Notes under the pieces: model-generated
Databases searched by the model: none
Seen by the model: only the letters and a program-made list of their open reading frames with translations
What the model was told of the DNA's origin: nothing
Made by a program: the position numbers and the translations under genes
DNA from: Aliiruegeria sabulilitoris
GTDB taxonomy: Bacteria > Pseudomonadota > Alphaproteobacteria > Rhodobacterales > Rhodobacteraceae
Length of the DNA stretch: 64,000 bases
Reading direction: 5' to 3'
NCBI RefSeq assembly: GCF_001558155.1
Contig: NZ_LOAS01000009.1
Location: forward strand, 62,001-126,000
Shown here: one piece after another, positions 39,980 through 50,559 of the stretch
How positions within the stretch are numbered: the stretch's first letter is position 1
Layout of the letters: every line of letters starts with the position of its first letter

Positions 39980-41152
39980 TCAAAGCGGGACGATTTCGAC
40001 CTCGTCGCCTGCCTGTCGTGGCCCGTCCTTGACAGGGCGGATCAACAGCGCATTCGCGCCGGCAAGGACCGTCAGCAGCGCGGAATCCTGTCGCTCGAAT
40101 GCGGTCACGATGCCGTCTTTGACCATGGCGCGCATGTAGTGCTCGCGTGGGCCGTTTGCCCGAACGTCGCTTCCCAGCACCGCCTTTTGCCGGGGCGCCG
40201 GCGCCCGGCCGAGGCCCAGCATGGAGCGCAGCATCGGCAGGATAAAAAGATGGCCGCAAACCATTGCGGAAACAGGGTTTCCGGGTAGGCCAATCATGGC
40301 TGCTCCGTTCAAGCGACCGGCCATGAGCGGCTTTCCGGGCCGCATGGCGACCTTGTAGAAGGCACGCTCCATGCCGAGATCTCCCGCGACCTTGCTGACA
40401 AGGTCATGGTCGCCAACCGAGGCGCCACCGATGGTGACCAACAGGTCTGCGCCACTGGCCAGAGCGAAGGCCGCGCGCAGGCTCGCCTCCGTGTCGCGCG
40501 CGATGGGCAACATCCGCACCTCGGCGCCCTCGGCCTCGAACATCGCCTTCAACCCGAAGGAGTTTGAGGCAACGATCTGGTCCGGTTTCGGTTCTTCTCC
40601 CGGCATGACCAGCTCGTCACCGGTCGCCAACAACGCCACGACAGGGCGACGGCGCACCACCAGCTCGGGCACATTCATCGCCGCCGCAAGCGCGACATCG
40701 CCCGGTACAAGCCGCCTTGGGGCCTCTATCCGGTCGCCGGGGCGGAAATCGCCACCGGCAGGGCGGATATTGTCGCTATGGGCATCGGCATCGGTGAGCG
40801 TGATCCGATCACCGTCACGGCGGACATTTTCCTGAATGACTACGAAATCCGCGCCCTCGGGAACAACCCCGCCTGTGAAGATCCGCACTGCCTGTCCGGG
40901 GCCGACTGTGCCTTCGAAGGCGCGCCCCGCCGGGGCATCACCGATCACGTCGAAACGGGCGTCCTGCGCCAGATCCTCCCTGCGGATCGCGTATCCATCC
41001 ATCGCGGAGGCCGCAAAGGGCGGCTGGAGGCGCCTGGCGATGACCGGTTCGGCCAGAACGCGGCCCGCCGCCGCCTGAAGCGGTACGGTTTCGGTTTCCA
41101 GAACCTCGGCAAGGGCGAGAACCTCTTCCAGCGCCTCGCGTACCGGGATCAT
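39980..41152 (-). CDS. moeA: Molybdopterin molybdenumtransferase
   Basis: A 390-residue MoeA inserting molybdenum into adenylylated molybdopterin. Segments: [43 protein letters not shown], and [20 protein letters not shown]. Its ATG overlaps the moaC stop by four bases (ATGA). Family length is normal. Confidence 0.95.
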   Translation of the reverse strand: MIPVREALEEVLALAEVLETETVPLQAAAGRVLAEPVIARRLQPPFAASAMDGYAIRREDLAQDARFDVIGDAPAGRAFEGTVGPGQAVRIFTGGVVPEGADFVVIQENVRRDGDRITLTDADAHSDNIRPAGGDFRPGDRIEAPRRLVPGDVALAAAMNVPELVVRRRPVVALLATGDELVMPGEEPKPDQIVASNSFGLKAMFEAEGAEVRMLPIARDTEASLRAAFALASGADLLVTIGGASVGDHDLVSKVAGDLGMERAFYKVAMRPGKPLMAGRLNGAAMIGLPGNPVSAMVCGHLFILPMLRSMLGLGRAPAPRQKAVLGSDVRANGPREHYMRAMVKDGIVTAFERQDSALLTVLAGANALLIRPVKDGPRQAGDEVEIVPL

Positions 41153-41625
41153 GGCGCGGCCTCGTAACGGCCGGACTTGCCGCCATCCTTGAGCGTCACG
41201 CGGACGCCGCCGATCTCCATGCTCTTCTCTACCGCCTTCAGCATGTCATAGACGGTCAGGGCCGCGGTCGAGACTGCCGTCAACGCCTCCATCTCGACGC
41301 CGGTCTGCCCGGTCGTCTTCACGGTGGCGGAGATCCGTACCCCGGGCAGCTCCGCATCCGGCTCCAGTTCCACCGACACCTTGGTAATCGGCAGCGGGTG
41401 GCAGAGCGGGATCAACTCGGAGGTCTTCTTGGCGCCCATGATTCCGGCGAGGCGGGCGATGCCAAGCACATCGCCCTTCTTGGAGGTGCCGGCTTCGACA
41501 TGGGCCAGCGTCTCCGGGAGCATCTTCACCCAGCCCTCGGCCACGGCCACGCGCGATGTCACCGCCTTGTCCGAGACATCGACCATATGCGCCTGTCCGG
41601 ACGCGTCGAAATGCGTGAGCGTCAT
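41149..41625 (-). CDS. moaC: Cyclic pyranopterin monophosphate synthase
   Basis: A 158-residue MoaC converting the MoaA product to cyclic pyranopterin monophosphate. Motifs: [33 protein letters not shown] with the active-site His, and [19 protein letters not shown] with active-site Lys/Asp region. ATG 41625 overlaps the trpC stop by one base (TAATG). Confidence 0.96.
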   Translation of the reverse strand: MTLTHFDASGQAHMVDVSDKAVTSRVAVAEGWVKMLPETLAHVEAGTSKKGDVLGIARLAGIMGAKKTSELIPLCHPLPITKVSVELEPDAELPGVRISATVKTTGQTGVEMEALTAVSTAALTVYDMLKAVEKSMEIGGVRVTLKDGGKSGRYEAAP

Positions 41626-42449
41626 TACATCCCCCCACCATGCGCGGCGGTCAGCGGGTTTGCGAGCAGATCCCGGGTTGCCTTTTCCACGTCATCCTGG
41701 CGCATCAGGCTCTCGCCGATGAGGAAGCAACGCGCGCCATACATGGCCAGTTCGGCCAGTTCCTTCGGCCCGCTCAATCCGCTCTCGGAGACGATCAGCC
41801 GGTCCGCTGGAATATGCTTGATGAGGTTGCGCGTGGTGTCGAGCGTTGTCTCGAAAGTGTTCAGGTCGCGGTTGTTGATGCCGATCAGGCGGGATTTCAG
41901 GCGCAAAGCCCGGTCCAGCTCCTCGCGGTTGTGCACCTCGATCAACGCATCCATGCCCAGTTCGACGGTGGCGGCTTCCAACTCGGCAGCCTGATCGTCA
42001 GAAACAGAGGCCATGATGATCAGGATGCAGTCGGCCCCAAGCGCGCGTGCCTCGACGACCTGGTAGGTCTCGTACATGAAGTCCTTGCGCAACACGGGCA
42101 GGGACACCGCCTCGCGCGCGGCCATCAGGAAAGCATCGTCGCCCTGAAAGGACGGGCCGTCCGTGAGCACCGACAGGCAGGTCGCCCCGCCTTTCTCATA
42201 GGCTTCGGCCAGCACGGCCGGGTTGAAATCCTCCCGGATCAAGCCTTTCGACGGGCTGGCTTTCTTGACCTCGGCAATCAGGCCGTAGCCGTTCTGGATT
42301 GCCTTGGCGAGCGCGTTCGCAAATGGACGCACGCGCGGCGCGGCCTTGGCCATCGCCTCGATCTCTTCGAGCGGGCGGGCCTCCTTGCAGGCCGCGATAT
42401 GTTCCAGTTTATAGGCCTTGATCTTTTCAAGAATTGTCGGCGTGCTCAT
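41625..42449 (-). CDS. trpC: Indole-3-glycerol phosphate synthase
   Basis: A 274-residue (beta/alpha)8 enzyme of tryptophan synthesis. Motifs: [19 protein letters not shown] with the catalytic Lys, [27 protein letters not shown], and [19 protein letters not shown] 42449 ([11 protein letters not shown]) overlaps the ung stop (ATGA); the in-frame extension upstream is inside ung. Confidence 0.96.
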   Translation of the reverse strand: MSTPTILEKIKAYKLEHIAACKEARPLEEIEAMAKAAPRVRPFANALAKAIQNGYGLIAEVKKASPSKGLIREDFNPAVLAEAYEKGGATCLSVLTDGPSFQGDDAFLMAAREAVSLPVLRKDFMYETYQVVEARALGADCILIIMASVSDDQAAELEAATVELGMDALIEVHNREELDRALRLKSRLIGINNRDLNTFETTLDTTRNLIKHIPADRLIVSESGLSGPKELAELAMYGARCFLIGESLMRQDDVEKATRDLLANPLTAAHGGGM

Positions 42450-43114
42450 GCGGCCTCCGGGGTAATCCAATTGATAGGGGTGTGGCCACGTTCCTGCAGC
42501 CATGTATTCGCGCGTGAAAAGGGGCGGGAGCCGAAAAAACCTCGGCTTGCAGACAATGGCGAGGGATGGGCGGTCTCGATCCGCAGGTGATGCGCGCCCT
42601 GCAGCGATTGCGCTGCGGCCTTCTGCGCCGGACGGCCCCAGAGCAGGAAGACGCGCGGGGCATCCGAGAGCCGATCCAGCACCTGCGCGGTGAGCGTCTG
42701 CCAGCCGAGCGCCTTGTGCCCGTTGGCCTCGCCCGCCGGCACAGTCAGTACCGAGTTGAGGAGCAAAACACCCTGTCTCGCCCAGAAACGCAGGTCCGCA
42801 TTCCTCGGTGCGTCGCCAAGATCGGCCCGCATCTCCTTGTAGATATTGCCAAGCGAGCGGGGCAGAGGCCGCACATCCGCCTCGGCCGAAAAGGCCAGCC
42901 CATGCGCGTGGCCGGGCGTCGGGTAGGGATCCTGCCCGAGGATCACCACGCGGGTCTGTTCGGGTTGGGTCATCTCGAGCGCGGCAAAGATCCGTTCTGG
43001 CGCGGGCAGCACCTGTCGCGGCTCTGCTTCAAGCGCGTCGGCAATGGCCGGCAGGTCCTCCCGGAAGAAAGGCAGCTCGGCCCAGGCCCCGATATGCGCC
43101 GTCCCGGGGGTCAT
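42446..43114 (-). CDS. ung: Uracil-DNA glycosylase (family 1)
   Basis: A 222-residue enzyme removing uracil from DNA. The catalytic motif is [20 protein letters not shown] and the Leu-intercalation motif is [20 protein letters not shown]. Both ends overlap neighbours by four bases: its ATG with the trpD stop, its stop with the trpC start. It is therefore embedded in the trpG-trpD-trpC run, an unusual place for a repair gene. Confidence 0.96.
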   Translation of the reverse strand: MTPGTAHIGAWAELPFFREDLPAIADALEAEPRQVLPAPERIFAALEMTQPEQTRVVILGQDPYPTPGHAHGLAFSAEADVRPLPRSLGNIYKEMRADLGDAPRNADLRFWARQGVLLLNSVLTVPAGEANGHKALGWQTLTAQVLDRLSDAPRVFLLWGRPAQKAAAQSLQGAHHLRIETAHPSPLSASRGFFGSRPFSRANTWLQERGHTPINWITPEAA

Positions 43115-44130
43115 CCGGCGGCGGAGGTCAGCGCAGCCAGAGCGGTGATCTTGTCCTTGGCCGCGCCGCTGTCGATGGAGGCGCGGCCCATCTCGACGCC
43201 CTGATGCAGGTCGCTGGCAACACCCGCCACGACCAGCGCGGCGGCGGTGTTGAGCAGGACCGCATCACGGTATGCACCCGGTTCGCCCGCCAGAAGCGCG
43301 GCAAAGGCCTTGCCGTTCTCCTCGGGCGTTCCGCCCAGGATGGCCTCGAACGGGTGCACCGGCAGGCCGGCATCCTCGGGCGAGACCTCGCGGTCGCTCA
43401 CCACGCCATCCTTCAGCTCGGCCACCCAGGAGGGGCCTGCGATGGACAGCTCGTCGGTGCCATCGGAGCCATGCACCAGCCAGGCGGCTTCCGAGCCGAG
43501 CGAGGCCAGCGTCTCGGCCATTGGACGGATCAGGTCCTTCGAAAAAGCGCCGGTCAACTGCCGCTTGACACCGGCGGGGTTGGTCAGGGGACCGAGGATA
43601 TTGAAGATCGTCCGAGTGCCCAGCTCTGCCCGCGTCGGCATGACATGGCGCATCGCCGGGTGATGCATCGGCGCCATCATGAAGGCGATGCCGACCTCGG
43701 CCAGCGCCTTGTTCACCACGTCGACGCCAACCATGACGTTGATGCCCATCTGCCCGAGCGCGTCGGCCGCGCCGGACTTGGAGCTGAGATTGCGGTTGCC
43801 ATGCTTGGCCACCGGAACGCCCGCGCCTGCCACCACAAAGGCGGTCGCGGTGGAGATATTCAGCGTGCCCTTGCCGTCGCCACCGGTGCCGACGATATCC
43901 ATCGCGCCTTCGGGGGCGGTCACGGCGTTGCACTTGGCGCGCATCACGCGGGCGGCGGCAGCGATCTCCTCGACCGTCTCGCCCCGTGTGCGCAGCGCCA
44001 TCAGGAAGCCGCCAACCTGGCTGGGCGTCGCCTCGCCCTCGAACAGAGCGTCAAAGGCGGTCTCGGCTTCGGCTGCGGTCAGCGGACGGTCGGCGGCGGG
44101 GCCGATCAGGGGTTTGAGTGTATCGCTCAT
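43111..44130 (-). CDS. trpD: Anthranilate phosphoribosyltransferase
   Basis: A 339-residue TrpD adding the ribosyl group from PRPP to anthranilate. Motifs: [18 protein letters not shown] (PRPP loop), [18 protein letters not shown], and [11 protein letters not shown]. Its ATG overlaps the trpG stop (ATGA). Confidence 0.96.
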   Translation of the reverse strand: MSDTLKPLIGPAADRPLTAAEAETAFDALFEGEATPSQVGGFLMALRTRGETVEEIAAAARVMRAKCNAVTAPEGAMDIVGTGGDGKGTLNISTATAFVVAGAGVPVAKHGNRNLSSKSGAADALGQMGINVMVGVDVVNKALAEVGIAFMMAPMHHPAMRHVMPTRAELGTRTIFNILGPLTNPAGVKRQLTGAFSKDLIRPMAETLASLGSEAAWLVHGSDGTDELSIAGPSWVAELKDGVVSDREVSPEDAGLPVHPFEAILGGTPEENGKAFAALLAGEPGAYRDAVLLNTAAALVVAGVASDLHQGVEMGRASIDSGAAKDKITALAALTSAAG

Positions 44131-44708
44131 GCCGGCACCTTCATGCGGTTGAGGAAGTTGCCGAGCATCTTGTGGCCATGCTCGGACCGGATGCTTTCGG
44201 GGTGGAACTGCACGCCCTCGATGGGCAGGCTCTTGTGCCGCAGCCCCATGATGGTGCCGTCTTCAAGCCAGGCAGACACTTCCAGGCAATCGGGCAGGCT
44301 CTCGCGCTCCACCACCAGCGAGTGATAGCGAGTCGCCTCGAAGGGGCCGTCGATCCCATCGAACACGCCGCGCCCGTCATGGTGTATATGGCCCATCTTT
44401 CCATGCACGATCTCGTGGCAGCGGACCACCTTGCCGCCGAAGGCTTCGCCGATTGTCTGGTGCCCAAGGCAGACGCCCAAGAGCGGCACGCCTGCCTCGG
44501 CGGCGGCCTTTGTCAGCGGCAGGCAGATGCCAGCCTGCGCCGGATCGCAGGGGCCAGGGCTGAGGATGATCGCCTCGGCACCGAGACCCATGGCCTGCTG
44601 AACGTCCATTGCATCGTTTCGCCAGACCTGAACATCGGCCCCAAGCTCGCCCAGATAATGGACGAGGTTATAGGTAAAGCTGTCGTAATTATCGATAAGT
44701 AGCAGCAT
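44127..44708 (-). CDS. trpG: Anthranilate synthase component II (glutamine amidotransferase)
   Basis: A 193-residue class I amidotransferase. The catalytic triad motifs are [15 protein letters not shown] (nucleophile Cys) and [13 protein letters not shown] (His and Glu). ATG 44708 ([14 protein letters not shown]) is the family start. First gene of the trpG-trpD-ung-trpC-moaC-moeA run. No tryptophan leader peptide is visible in the 139 bases before it. Confidence 0.95.
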   Translation of the reverse strand: MLLLIDNYDSFTYNLVHYLGELGADVQVWRNDAMDVQQAMGLGAEAIILSPGPCDPAQAGICLPLTKAAAEAGVPLLGVCLGHQTIGEAFGGKVVRCHEIVHGKMGHIHHDGRGVFDGIDGPFEATRYHSLVVERESLPDCLEVSAWLEDGTIMGLRHKSLPIEGVQFHPESIRSEHGHKMLGNFLNRMKVPA

Positions 44709-44847
44709 AGCGTCAGGTCCGAGCAATAGGGGGTGAACCGGCGAACGGGTCGGGCTATACATGTTCAGAGGCATTCGCCGGGGTCAAGGTCATCCCGCCC
44801 GAAAGGGGGCCCTTGGCGGAGCACAACGATAACAACAGGGGTAAGAG

Positions 44848-46950
44848 ATGGGACGCGGAATCCTGTCGGGCCTGATCTGGGGCAGCATAATCTCGGTCGT
44901 CGTCCTCGGCGCCATGTCACAGCTTTCGCCAATCGACGCATCCCGACAAATGTCGAAAAACGCAGCGGAAACGGCTGAAACTCCGGCAGATGGTGAAGCC
45001 ATGCCGGACGGAACGGACACGGGGACCGAAACGGTCGCGCCGGCGGAGGAGGCCGCGCCCGGCGTGGCCCCCCTCATGGAAAGCCCCGAAGCTGAGAGCA
45101 CGCCGGAGCCCGCGGCCGAACCGCCCGCCTCCGATGCGGCTGCGAGCGGCGCGCAGGAACGCCCCGCGACCGCTGTCGAGCTGCCTGCCGGCTCCGAGTT
45201 CCGCAAGGCGCCGGCCGAGACGCAAGCCGAGCTGCCCGAAGGGGCCGCCGCGCCGGCCCAGGTCTCGGCGCCAACTGCGCCGTCGCGAGGTGGCGAGGAT
45301 GTCGTGGCGAGCCTGCCACAAGATGCCGCGCCGCGCCCGGCATTGCCCGGTATGGAAGTGTCCGCACCGAATGCGCCGGTAGCAGAGCCCGAGGCGGCGG
45401 ATACGACCGCGCCTGCCCAGGGCAACGCCCCCGAGGCCGCCACCGGGCCTGCCTTGCCACAGGCGGACAGCGGAGAGGCCGCGCCGGACAGCAACCTCGT
45501 CAATGGCTTCCCGCCACCGCGTCGGGCCGAAACCGTCGAGGCGCCCGCCGTGGCTCCGAGCGAAGGGTCTCAGGAAACCATCGCCGAGGTCGAGACCGAA
45601 GCCGAGTCCGTGAAAGCGGTCGATGCACCGGAAACGCAGGCAGCGCAGATGGCGGAAACGGCCGGTGCGCCGCCGGCAGTTTCCTCGCTTGCCCCTGAAG
45701 CGCCTCAGAGCGTGCAGGCCGCCAGCGATTCCGAAACCATGGCCGCCGATCCGGGCGCTACCGATACCCTCGCAGGGACGGCGGAAACGGCGGATCGCCA
45801 GCCCGCCACCGGGGCGGAAGAAACCGTCGCCGCAGGCGCGCCGGCCCCGGAAGTCACCGCGCTCGCGCCAGCGACCGGAGGCGCCTTCGTCTCGGCCGTG
45901 CAGGAAACGCCGGATCCGGTTGCGACCGCGCCTGCCACCACGCAGGACGCAGCCAGCCCTGCAGCCCAAACCGTGGAAATCGCCCCCGTCGTGGCCAGCG
46001 ACGGCCCGCTTGCCGGCGGCGCCTTTGGCGATGGTTCCGCGACGGTTGCCATGGCCGAACAGACCGATCCGGTCGCACCGGAGACGGTGACCGGATCGCA
46101 GGCACCGGCGACCGAAGCGAAGGGGATCGCAACCCATATCCGCCCGCTCACCGAGCGCGGCGGGGTCTCTTCGCGCCTGCCGCAGATCGGTGGAGCCGAT
46201 GATGCGGGCGAGGCAGAGCTGGCTCTTGCCGAGACCACGGAGAGCCAGGATCCGCCGGCAGAGCAGGAACTGAAGCTCGGCGCGCTGGCCCGCAACGCCC
46301 GCCCGTTCGAGAACACGGAAGGTAAGCCGCTCTTTTCGGTGATCCTGATCGACGAGGGCGACGGCGGGCTCGACCGCTCCGTGCTGAGCACTTTCTCCTT
46401 CCCGGTGACATTTGCCATCGATCCGACCCGGCCGGACGCGCGCGCAGCCGCCGAGGAATTTGCCCGGGCCGGCTTCGAGGTTGTGGCGCTTGCCAGCGGA
46501 TTGCCCGAGGGCGCGACTGCCCGAGACCTGGAAACCTCGCTTGAGTCGCATCTGGCGCAACTGCCGCAGGCCGTCGCCCTGATGGACCCGGAAGAGGGCG
46601 GCATCGCCGGCAAGCGGGAACTGGTCGAGCAGGCGCTGATGATCGCGGCGCAGGAAGGGCATGGGCTGATCGGCTGGTCGCGCGGGCTTGGCCCTCTGGA
46701 CGCGGCGGCTCGCAAGGGGGACTCGCCGGTCGGGCTGGTCTACCGGGTGCTGGATGCCGGCGACGAGAGTAGCGCCACCATCCGCAGGTATCTTGACCGC
46801 GCGGCCTTCAAGGCGGCGCAGGACGGATCGGTCATCATGGTCGGCCACAGCCGGCCAGAAACCGTGACCGCGCTGTTCTCCTGGGCGCTTGGCGGCAAGG
46901 CCGGCCAGGTGGCGCTTGCCCCGGTCTCGGCGGTGCTGCGCCAGCAATAG
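44848..46950 (+). CDS. YibQ-type divergent polysaccharide deacetylase with long Ala/Pro/Glu linker
   Basis: 700 residues. One N-terminal anchor (about 4-24), a very long low-complexity region rich in Ala, Pro, Glu and Thr (about 30-480), and a C-terminal domain (about 490-700) with [34 protein letters not shown] and VMVGHSRPETVTALF, matching the divergent polysaccharide deacetylase (NodB-fold) family. The catalytic His/Asp set is poorly conserved in this family and may be non-canonical. Probably periplasmic, membrane-tethered. A YibQ gene beside trpG is typical of Rhodobacterales. Confidence 0.85.
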   Translation: MGRGILSGLIWGSIISVVVLGAMSQLSPIDASRQMSKNAAETAETPADGEAMPDGTDTGTETVAPAEEAAPGVAPLMESPEAESTPEPAAEPPASDAAASGAQERPATAVELPAGSEFRKAPAETQAELPEGAAAPAQVSAPTAPSRGGEDVVASLPQDAAPRPALPGMEVSAPNAPVAEPEAADTTAPAQGNAPEAATGPALPQADSGEAAPDSNLVNGFPPPRRAETVEAPAVAPSEGSQETIAEVETEAESVKAVDAPETQAAQMAETAGAPPAVSSLAPEAPQSVQAASDSETMAADPGATDTLAGTAETADRQPATGAEETVAAGAPAPEVTALAPATGGAFVSAVQETPDPVATAPATTQDAASPAAQTVEIAPVVASDGPLAGGAFGDGSATVAMAEQTDPVAPETVTGSQAPATEAKGIATHIRPLTERGGVSSRLPQIGGADDAGEAELALAETTESQDPPAEQELKLGALARNARPFENTEGKPLFSVILIDEGDGGLDRSVLSTFSFPVTFAIDPTRPDARAAAEEFARAGFEVVALASGLPEGATARDLETSLESHLAQLPQAVALMDPEEGGIAGKRELVEQALMIAAQEGHGLIGWSRGLGPLDAAARKGDSPVGLVYRVLDAGDESSATIRRYLDRAAFKAAQDGSVIMVGHSRPETVTALFSWALGGKAGQVALAPVSAVLRQQ

Positions 46951-46970
46951 GGCCCGATTTCGGGCCCGTT
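46950..46970 (+). terminator. Weak terminator-like hairpin after the YibQ-type gene
   Basis: GGGCCCG, loop ATTT, CGGGCCC, then GTTCGG. The stem is strong, but the T tract is only two bases. Confidence 0.4.
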
Positions 46971-47056
46971 CGGCACCTGAAACCGGTGGTTCGGCAGGAT
47001 GAAACCTTGCCGCGGCACCGGCATTGGATGCATCCTGCCGCAGGGGAGGTGCTGCA

Positions 47057-48469
47057 ATGTGGGTTTCGATCTATGCCGTCAGCTATGTCGTGCTGGAGGT
47101 CTTTGCGATCTATTTCGCCTACCGGGCGGTTGCCCGGGCGCGTACGCCGCAAGGCTCCATTGCCTGGGTCGCTTTTCTGATCTCGATGCCGTGGATCTCT
47201 GTACCGGCGTTTCTCGTGCTGGGGCATACGAAGTTCCGCGGATATGTCATCGCACGGCGCGATTCCGAGGAGGTGATCGCCGGCGTCGGGACCTTTCGGG
47301 AGCAGAACCCGGCCAGCGGCGATGGCGGTCTCTTTGGCTTTGCCAGTTTCGAGCGGATCGCGGAAATGCCGGTCGTGGGCGGCAATGGCTTCGATCTGCT
47401 GGTGGATGGGCGGGAAACCTTCGACGCGATCTTCGAAGCGCTGGATAAGGCCGAGGAATACATCCTCGTCCAGTTCTACATCATCAATGACGATCATCTT
47501 GGTCGCGCCTTTGCCGAACGCCTGAAGGCCGCAACTGGTCGCGGGGTGAGCGTGCGGCTGCTCTTTGACTCCGTAGGCAGCGCGAAACTTCCGCAGAGCT
47601 ATCTTGATGACCTCCAGGAGGCGGGCGTGGAGGTCGTCAACGCTCATGCCATCCGCGGCCCCCGCCACCGTTTCCAGGTCAATTTCCGCAACCACCGCAA
47701 GACCGTGGTCATCGACGGACAGGTCGGCTTCATCGGCGGGTTGAATGTCGGTGACGAATACATGGGGCGAAACGAGAAATTCGGCGACTGGCGCGACACC
47801 CATTGCCGTCTGACCGGTCCTGTCGTGCAGCAGCTTCAACTCGTCTTTGCCGAGGATTGGCACTGGGCCACGCAGACTTTGCTTATTCCGAAGCTGAAAT
47901 GGGCGACGGAGTCGTCTCCAGACAATATGGATGCGCTCATCGTCGCCACCGGCCCGGGGGACCGGCTGGAAACCGGCTCGCTCTATTTCTGTGCCTGTAT
48001 CACGCGGGCGACGCGGCGGATCTGGATCGCCTCGCCCTATTTCGTGCCGGATGTCGATATCCTGACAGCGCTCAAGCTGGCCGCCCTGCGCGGGGTGGAT
48101 GTGCGCATTCTCGTGCCGGATGTGATTGACCACAAGATACCCTGGCTCGCCGCCTTCGCCTATTTCGACGAGATCCGCGATGCCGGTGTCCGTATCTGGC
48201 GCTATGATGCGGGCTTCATGCATCAGAAGGTGATCCTGGTGGATGACGATATCGCCTCCGTTGGCACCACGAACATGGATAACCGCTCCTGCCGGCTCAA
48301 TTTCGAGGCAACGGCAATGTTCTTCGACAGCCGCGTGGCCGAGGAAGTGGCCTTCATGCTGGAAGCGGATTTCGCGCGTGCCTATCTATTGGAGAAGAGT
48401 CTGGACGAGCAGCCATGGCGACGGCGCATCGGTGCGCCTTTCGCCCGCCTGCTCGCGCCGATCCTGTAG
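47057..48469 (+). CDS. cls: Cardiolipin synthase (PLD family)
   Basis: A 470-residue inner-membrane enzyme condensing two phosphatidylglycerol molecules, or PG and another phospholipid. Two N-terminal helices are visible (about 4-24 and 36-56). Both HKD motifs are complete: NHRKTVVIDG (His213, Lys215, Asp220) and HQKVILVDDDIASVGT (His389, Lys391, Asp396). GGGGAGGT precedes ATG 47057. Confidence 0.95.
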   Translation: MWVSIYAVSYVVLEVFAIYFAYRAVARARTPQGSIAWVAFLISMPWISVPAFLVLGHTKFRGYVIARRDSEEVIAGVGTFREQNPASGDGGLFGFASFERIAEMPVVGGNGFDLLVDGRETFDAIFEALDKAEEYILVQFYIINDDHLGRAFAERLKAATGRGVSVRLLFDSVGSAKLPQSYLDDLQEAGVEVVNAHAIRGPRHRFQVNFRNHRKTVVIDGQVGFIGGLNVGDEYMGRNEKFGDWRDTHCRLTGPVVQQLQLVFAEDWHWATQTLLIPKLKWATESSPDNMDALIVATGPGDRLETGSLYFCACITRATRRIWIASPYFVPDVDILTALKLAALRGVDVRILVPDVIDHKIPWLAAFAYFDEIRDAGVRIWRYDAGFMHQKVILVDDDIASVGTTNMDNRSCRLNFEATAMFFDSRVAEEVAFMLEADFARAYLLEKSLDEQPWRRRIGAPFARLLAPIL

Positions 48470-48489
48470 AGCATGTGTCGGGAAATGTA

Positions 48490-49281
48490 ATGTCAAAGGA
48501 CCTTCGACTGGCCAGCTACAATATCCAGAAGGCCGTCGGGGTGGATTTCCGCCGCGATCCCGCTCGGATCATCGACGTGATCAACATGCTGCAGGCCGAT
48601 CTGGTGGCGCTTCAGGAGGTCGACAAGCGCCTGGGCGAGCGGCCTTCCGTGCTCTGCCGGCGCATGATCGAGGCCGAGACCGATTTCCGCATCGCACCGC
48701 TTTCGCGCAACGAGGTCAGCCTCGGTTGGCATGGCAACGCGGTCCTGGTGCATCGCGATCACGAGATCCTCGCCACCGGGCATATCGGGCTGCCGGGGCT
48801 TGAACCGCGCGGCGCGGTGCGGGTGGATATCGCCACGGCCGAGGGGCCGCTTGCTATCGTCGGGGCGCATCTGGGGCTGGTGCGGAATTTCCGGCGGCTG
48901 CAGCTCGAAACCATCCGCGGCCATCTGGACGACGCTCCGGCGCGCACTGTAATTCTCGGCGATTTCAACGAGTGGTCCGAGGGGCGCGGGCTGGAGCCGC
49001 TCGATGAAGATTACGAGGTGATCAGCCCCGGCAATTCCTTCCATGCCGCGCGCCCGATTGCCAGCCTCGACCGGTTCGCGCTTGGCCGCAAGGTGGCGCT
49101 GCGCGACGCGGGGGTAGAAGAGGGGGCGCTCGCCAGTCGCGCCTCCGACCACCTGCCGGTCTGGGCCGATATCGCACTCGCCCCGGCCGAGCCGGGCGTG
49201 CCCGCTCTGCCGACCTTTGAGAGCTCCGTCTCGCTCTCGCCCGGCACGCAGCAGTGGTGGAACACCTTCCGTGGTACGTAG
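48490..49281 (+). CDS. Endonuclease/exonuclease/phosphatase-family protein
   Basis: A 263-residue EEP-fold metal-dependent phosphodiesterase or phosphatase. Motifs: LASYNIQKAVG, DLVALQEVDKR (metal Glu), VGAHLGL, VILGDFNEW and RASDHLPVWADI with the catalytic His. Directly follows cls (20 bases), so may act on phospholipid intermediates; the substrate is not shown. ATG 48490. Confidence 0.88.
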   Translation: MSKDLRLASYNIQKAVGVDFRRDPARIIDVINMLQADLVALQEVDKRLGERPSVLCRRMIEAETDFRIAPLSRNEVSLGWHGNAVLVHRDHEILATGHIGLPGLEPRGAVRVDIATAEGPLAIVGAHLGLVRNFRRLQLETIRGHLDDAPARTVILGDFNEWSEGRGLEPLDEDYEVISPGNSFHAARPIASLDRFALGRKVALRDAGVEEGALASRASDHLPVWADIALAPAEPGVPALPTFESSVSLSPGTQQWWNTFRGT

Positions 49282-49290
49282 GGCCCCGCT

Positions 49291-50382
49291 TCAGGTTTCT
49301 TCTTCGATCCGTGCGGCGGCTGGCTCCGGCTCGTGATTGATCCAGTGGGTGAAGAGTTCGTAGAAGACCGACAGGATGACCGGCCCCACGAATATCCCGA
49401 TCAGGCCGTAAGCCATGAGCCCGCCCAGAACCCCGATCAGTATGACAAGCATCGGCGTGTTCAGCCCGCGCGACATGAAGATCGGCTTGAGCACATTGTC
49501 GATCACCATCACCGGAAGCATCAGCAGCGTGAAAAGCAGCGCCGTAACGGTATCCATCGATGTCCAGGCCCAGATGATGACCGGCAGCAGGACCGGCCCC
49601 GGCCCGATCTGGATGACGCCCAGCAGAAGCGCCACCAGCGACAGCGGCCCCGCAGCGCCGATCCCGAACGCGGCCATCACGATCCCGGCCATCAATGCCT
49701 GGATCACCGCAACGCCGATCACGCCGCGCGAGACATTGCGCACCGTCGCCCCGGCCATGTCGACCAGCAGCGGGCCACTATCGGCAAAGACCCGATTGGC
49801 GAATTTGCGCGCGCCCATCACGAGACCCGGTCCCGCGATCAGCAGAACGCCCATGATGAGCACAGCCATCGCCAACGTAAGGACACCCATGCTGGCACCG
49901 GCCAACTGCCCGAGCAACAGGCTGCCGGCCTTGAGCAATTGTGGTTCGAACCGCCCGATCATCTCAAGGATATCGGAATGCGCGGAGTTCCAGGCTGCGT
50001 GCAGTTTCGGCCCGACCACCGGCCAGTCGATCACGGTTTCTGACGGTGGTGGGATATGTAGCGTCCCTTTCGCGAGCCCTTCATTGATGGTCTGCCCGGC
50101 CTCCATGATACCAAGTCCGAGTAGCGCCACTGGGCCGAGCGTGATCGCAAGGCCTATCAATGTCAGGAAGGTCGCGGAGATTTTCTGGCGCCCTCCGAGC
50201 CACCCCGACAGGGTCGCATGAAGCGGGTAGACGGCGACAGTCAGGATGACCGCCCAGAGCATCAACCCCACGAGCGGGGCGACGAGCATCAGCGAGCCGT
50301 AGATGAAGAGCCCGAGAAATCCAATTCGGATGGTGAGGTCAATGACCTTGGCGTCGGTGGAGCTATGCATGAAGAAACCCAT
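49291..50382 (-). CDS. AI-2E-type (PerM/YdiK) membrane permease
   Basis: About 363 residues with eight or so hydrophobic helices in the AI-2E transporter family order, including GLGIMEAGQTINEGL, a long loop, and GVLGGLMAYGLIGIFVGPVILSVFYEL near the C-terminus. Family members export small molecules or ions; only a few are proven to move AI-2. Start uncertain: ATG 50382 or ATG 50370, neither with a good ribosome site. Confidence 0.85.
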   Translation of the reverse strand: MGFFMHSSTDAKVIDLTIRIGFLGLFIYGSLMLVAPLVGLMLWAVILTVAVYPLHATLSGWLGGRQKISATFLTLIGLAITLGPVALLGLGIMEAGQTINEGLAKGTLHIPPPSETVIDWPVVGPKLHAAWNSAHSDILEMIGRFEPQLLKAGSLLLGQLAGASMGVLTLAMAVLIMGVLLIAGPGLVMGARKFANRVFADSGPLLVDMAGATVRNVSRGVIGVAVIQALMAGIVMAAFGIGAAGPLSLVALLLGVIQIGPGPVLLPVIIWAWTSMDTVTALLFTLLMLPVMVIDNVLKPIFMSRGLNTPMLVILIGVLGGLMAYGLIGIFVGPVILSVFYELFTHWINHEPEPAAARIEEET

Positions 50383-50559
50383 TATTGCGCTACGGGAAGT
50401 TGGGCATGGGGGGGCAGTACAGGCAAGCAAACTGTTGCGGCAAAGCCAAGAGCAGCCGCTGAAGGGGCGCGCTGCCCCACGCTTCGCCGTCTGTACAGGA
50501 CGCTCAGCCGCCGGTAGAAATCGGGAAGATTGTCAAGAGCCGGTGGCTGCCCTCTGGCC

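Noticed and set aside
44709-44847. Tryptophan attenuator before trpG
   Set aside because: No Trp-rich leader peptide or alternative hairpins visible on minus.
44917-46947. 676-codon minus-strand frame antisense to the YibQ-type gene
   Set aside because: Arises from the GC-rich repetitive spacer of the real gene; no family likeness.
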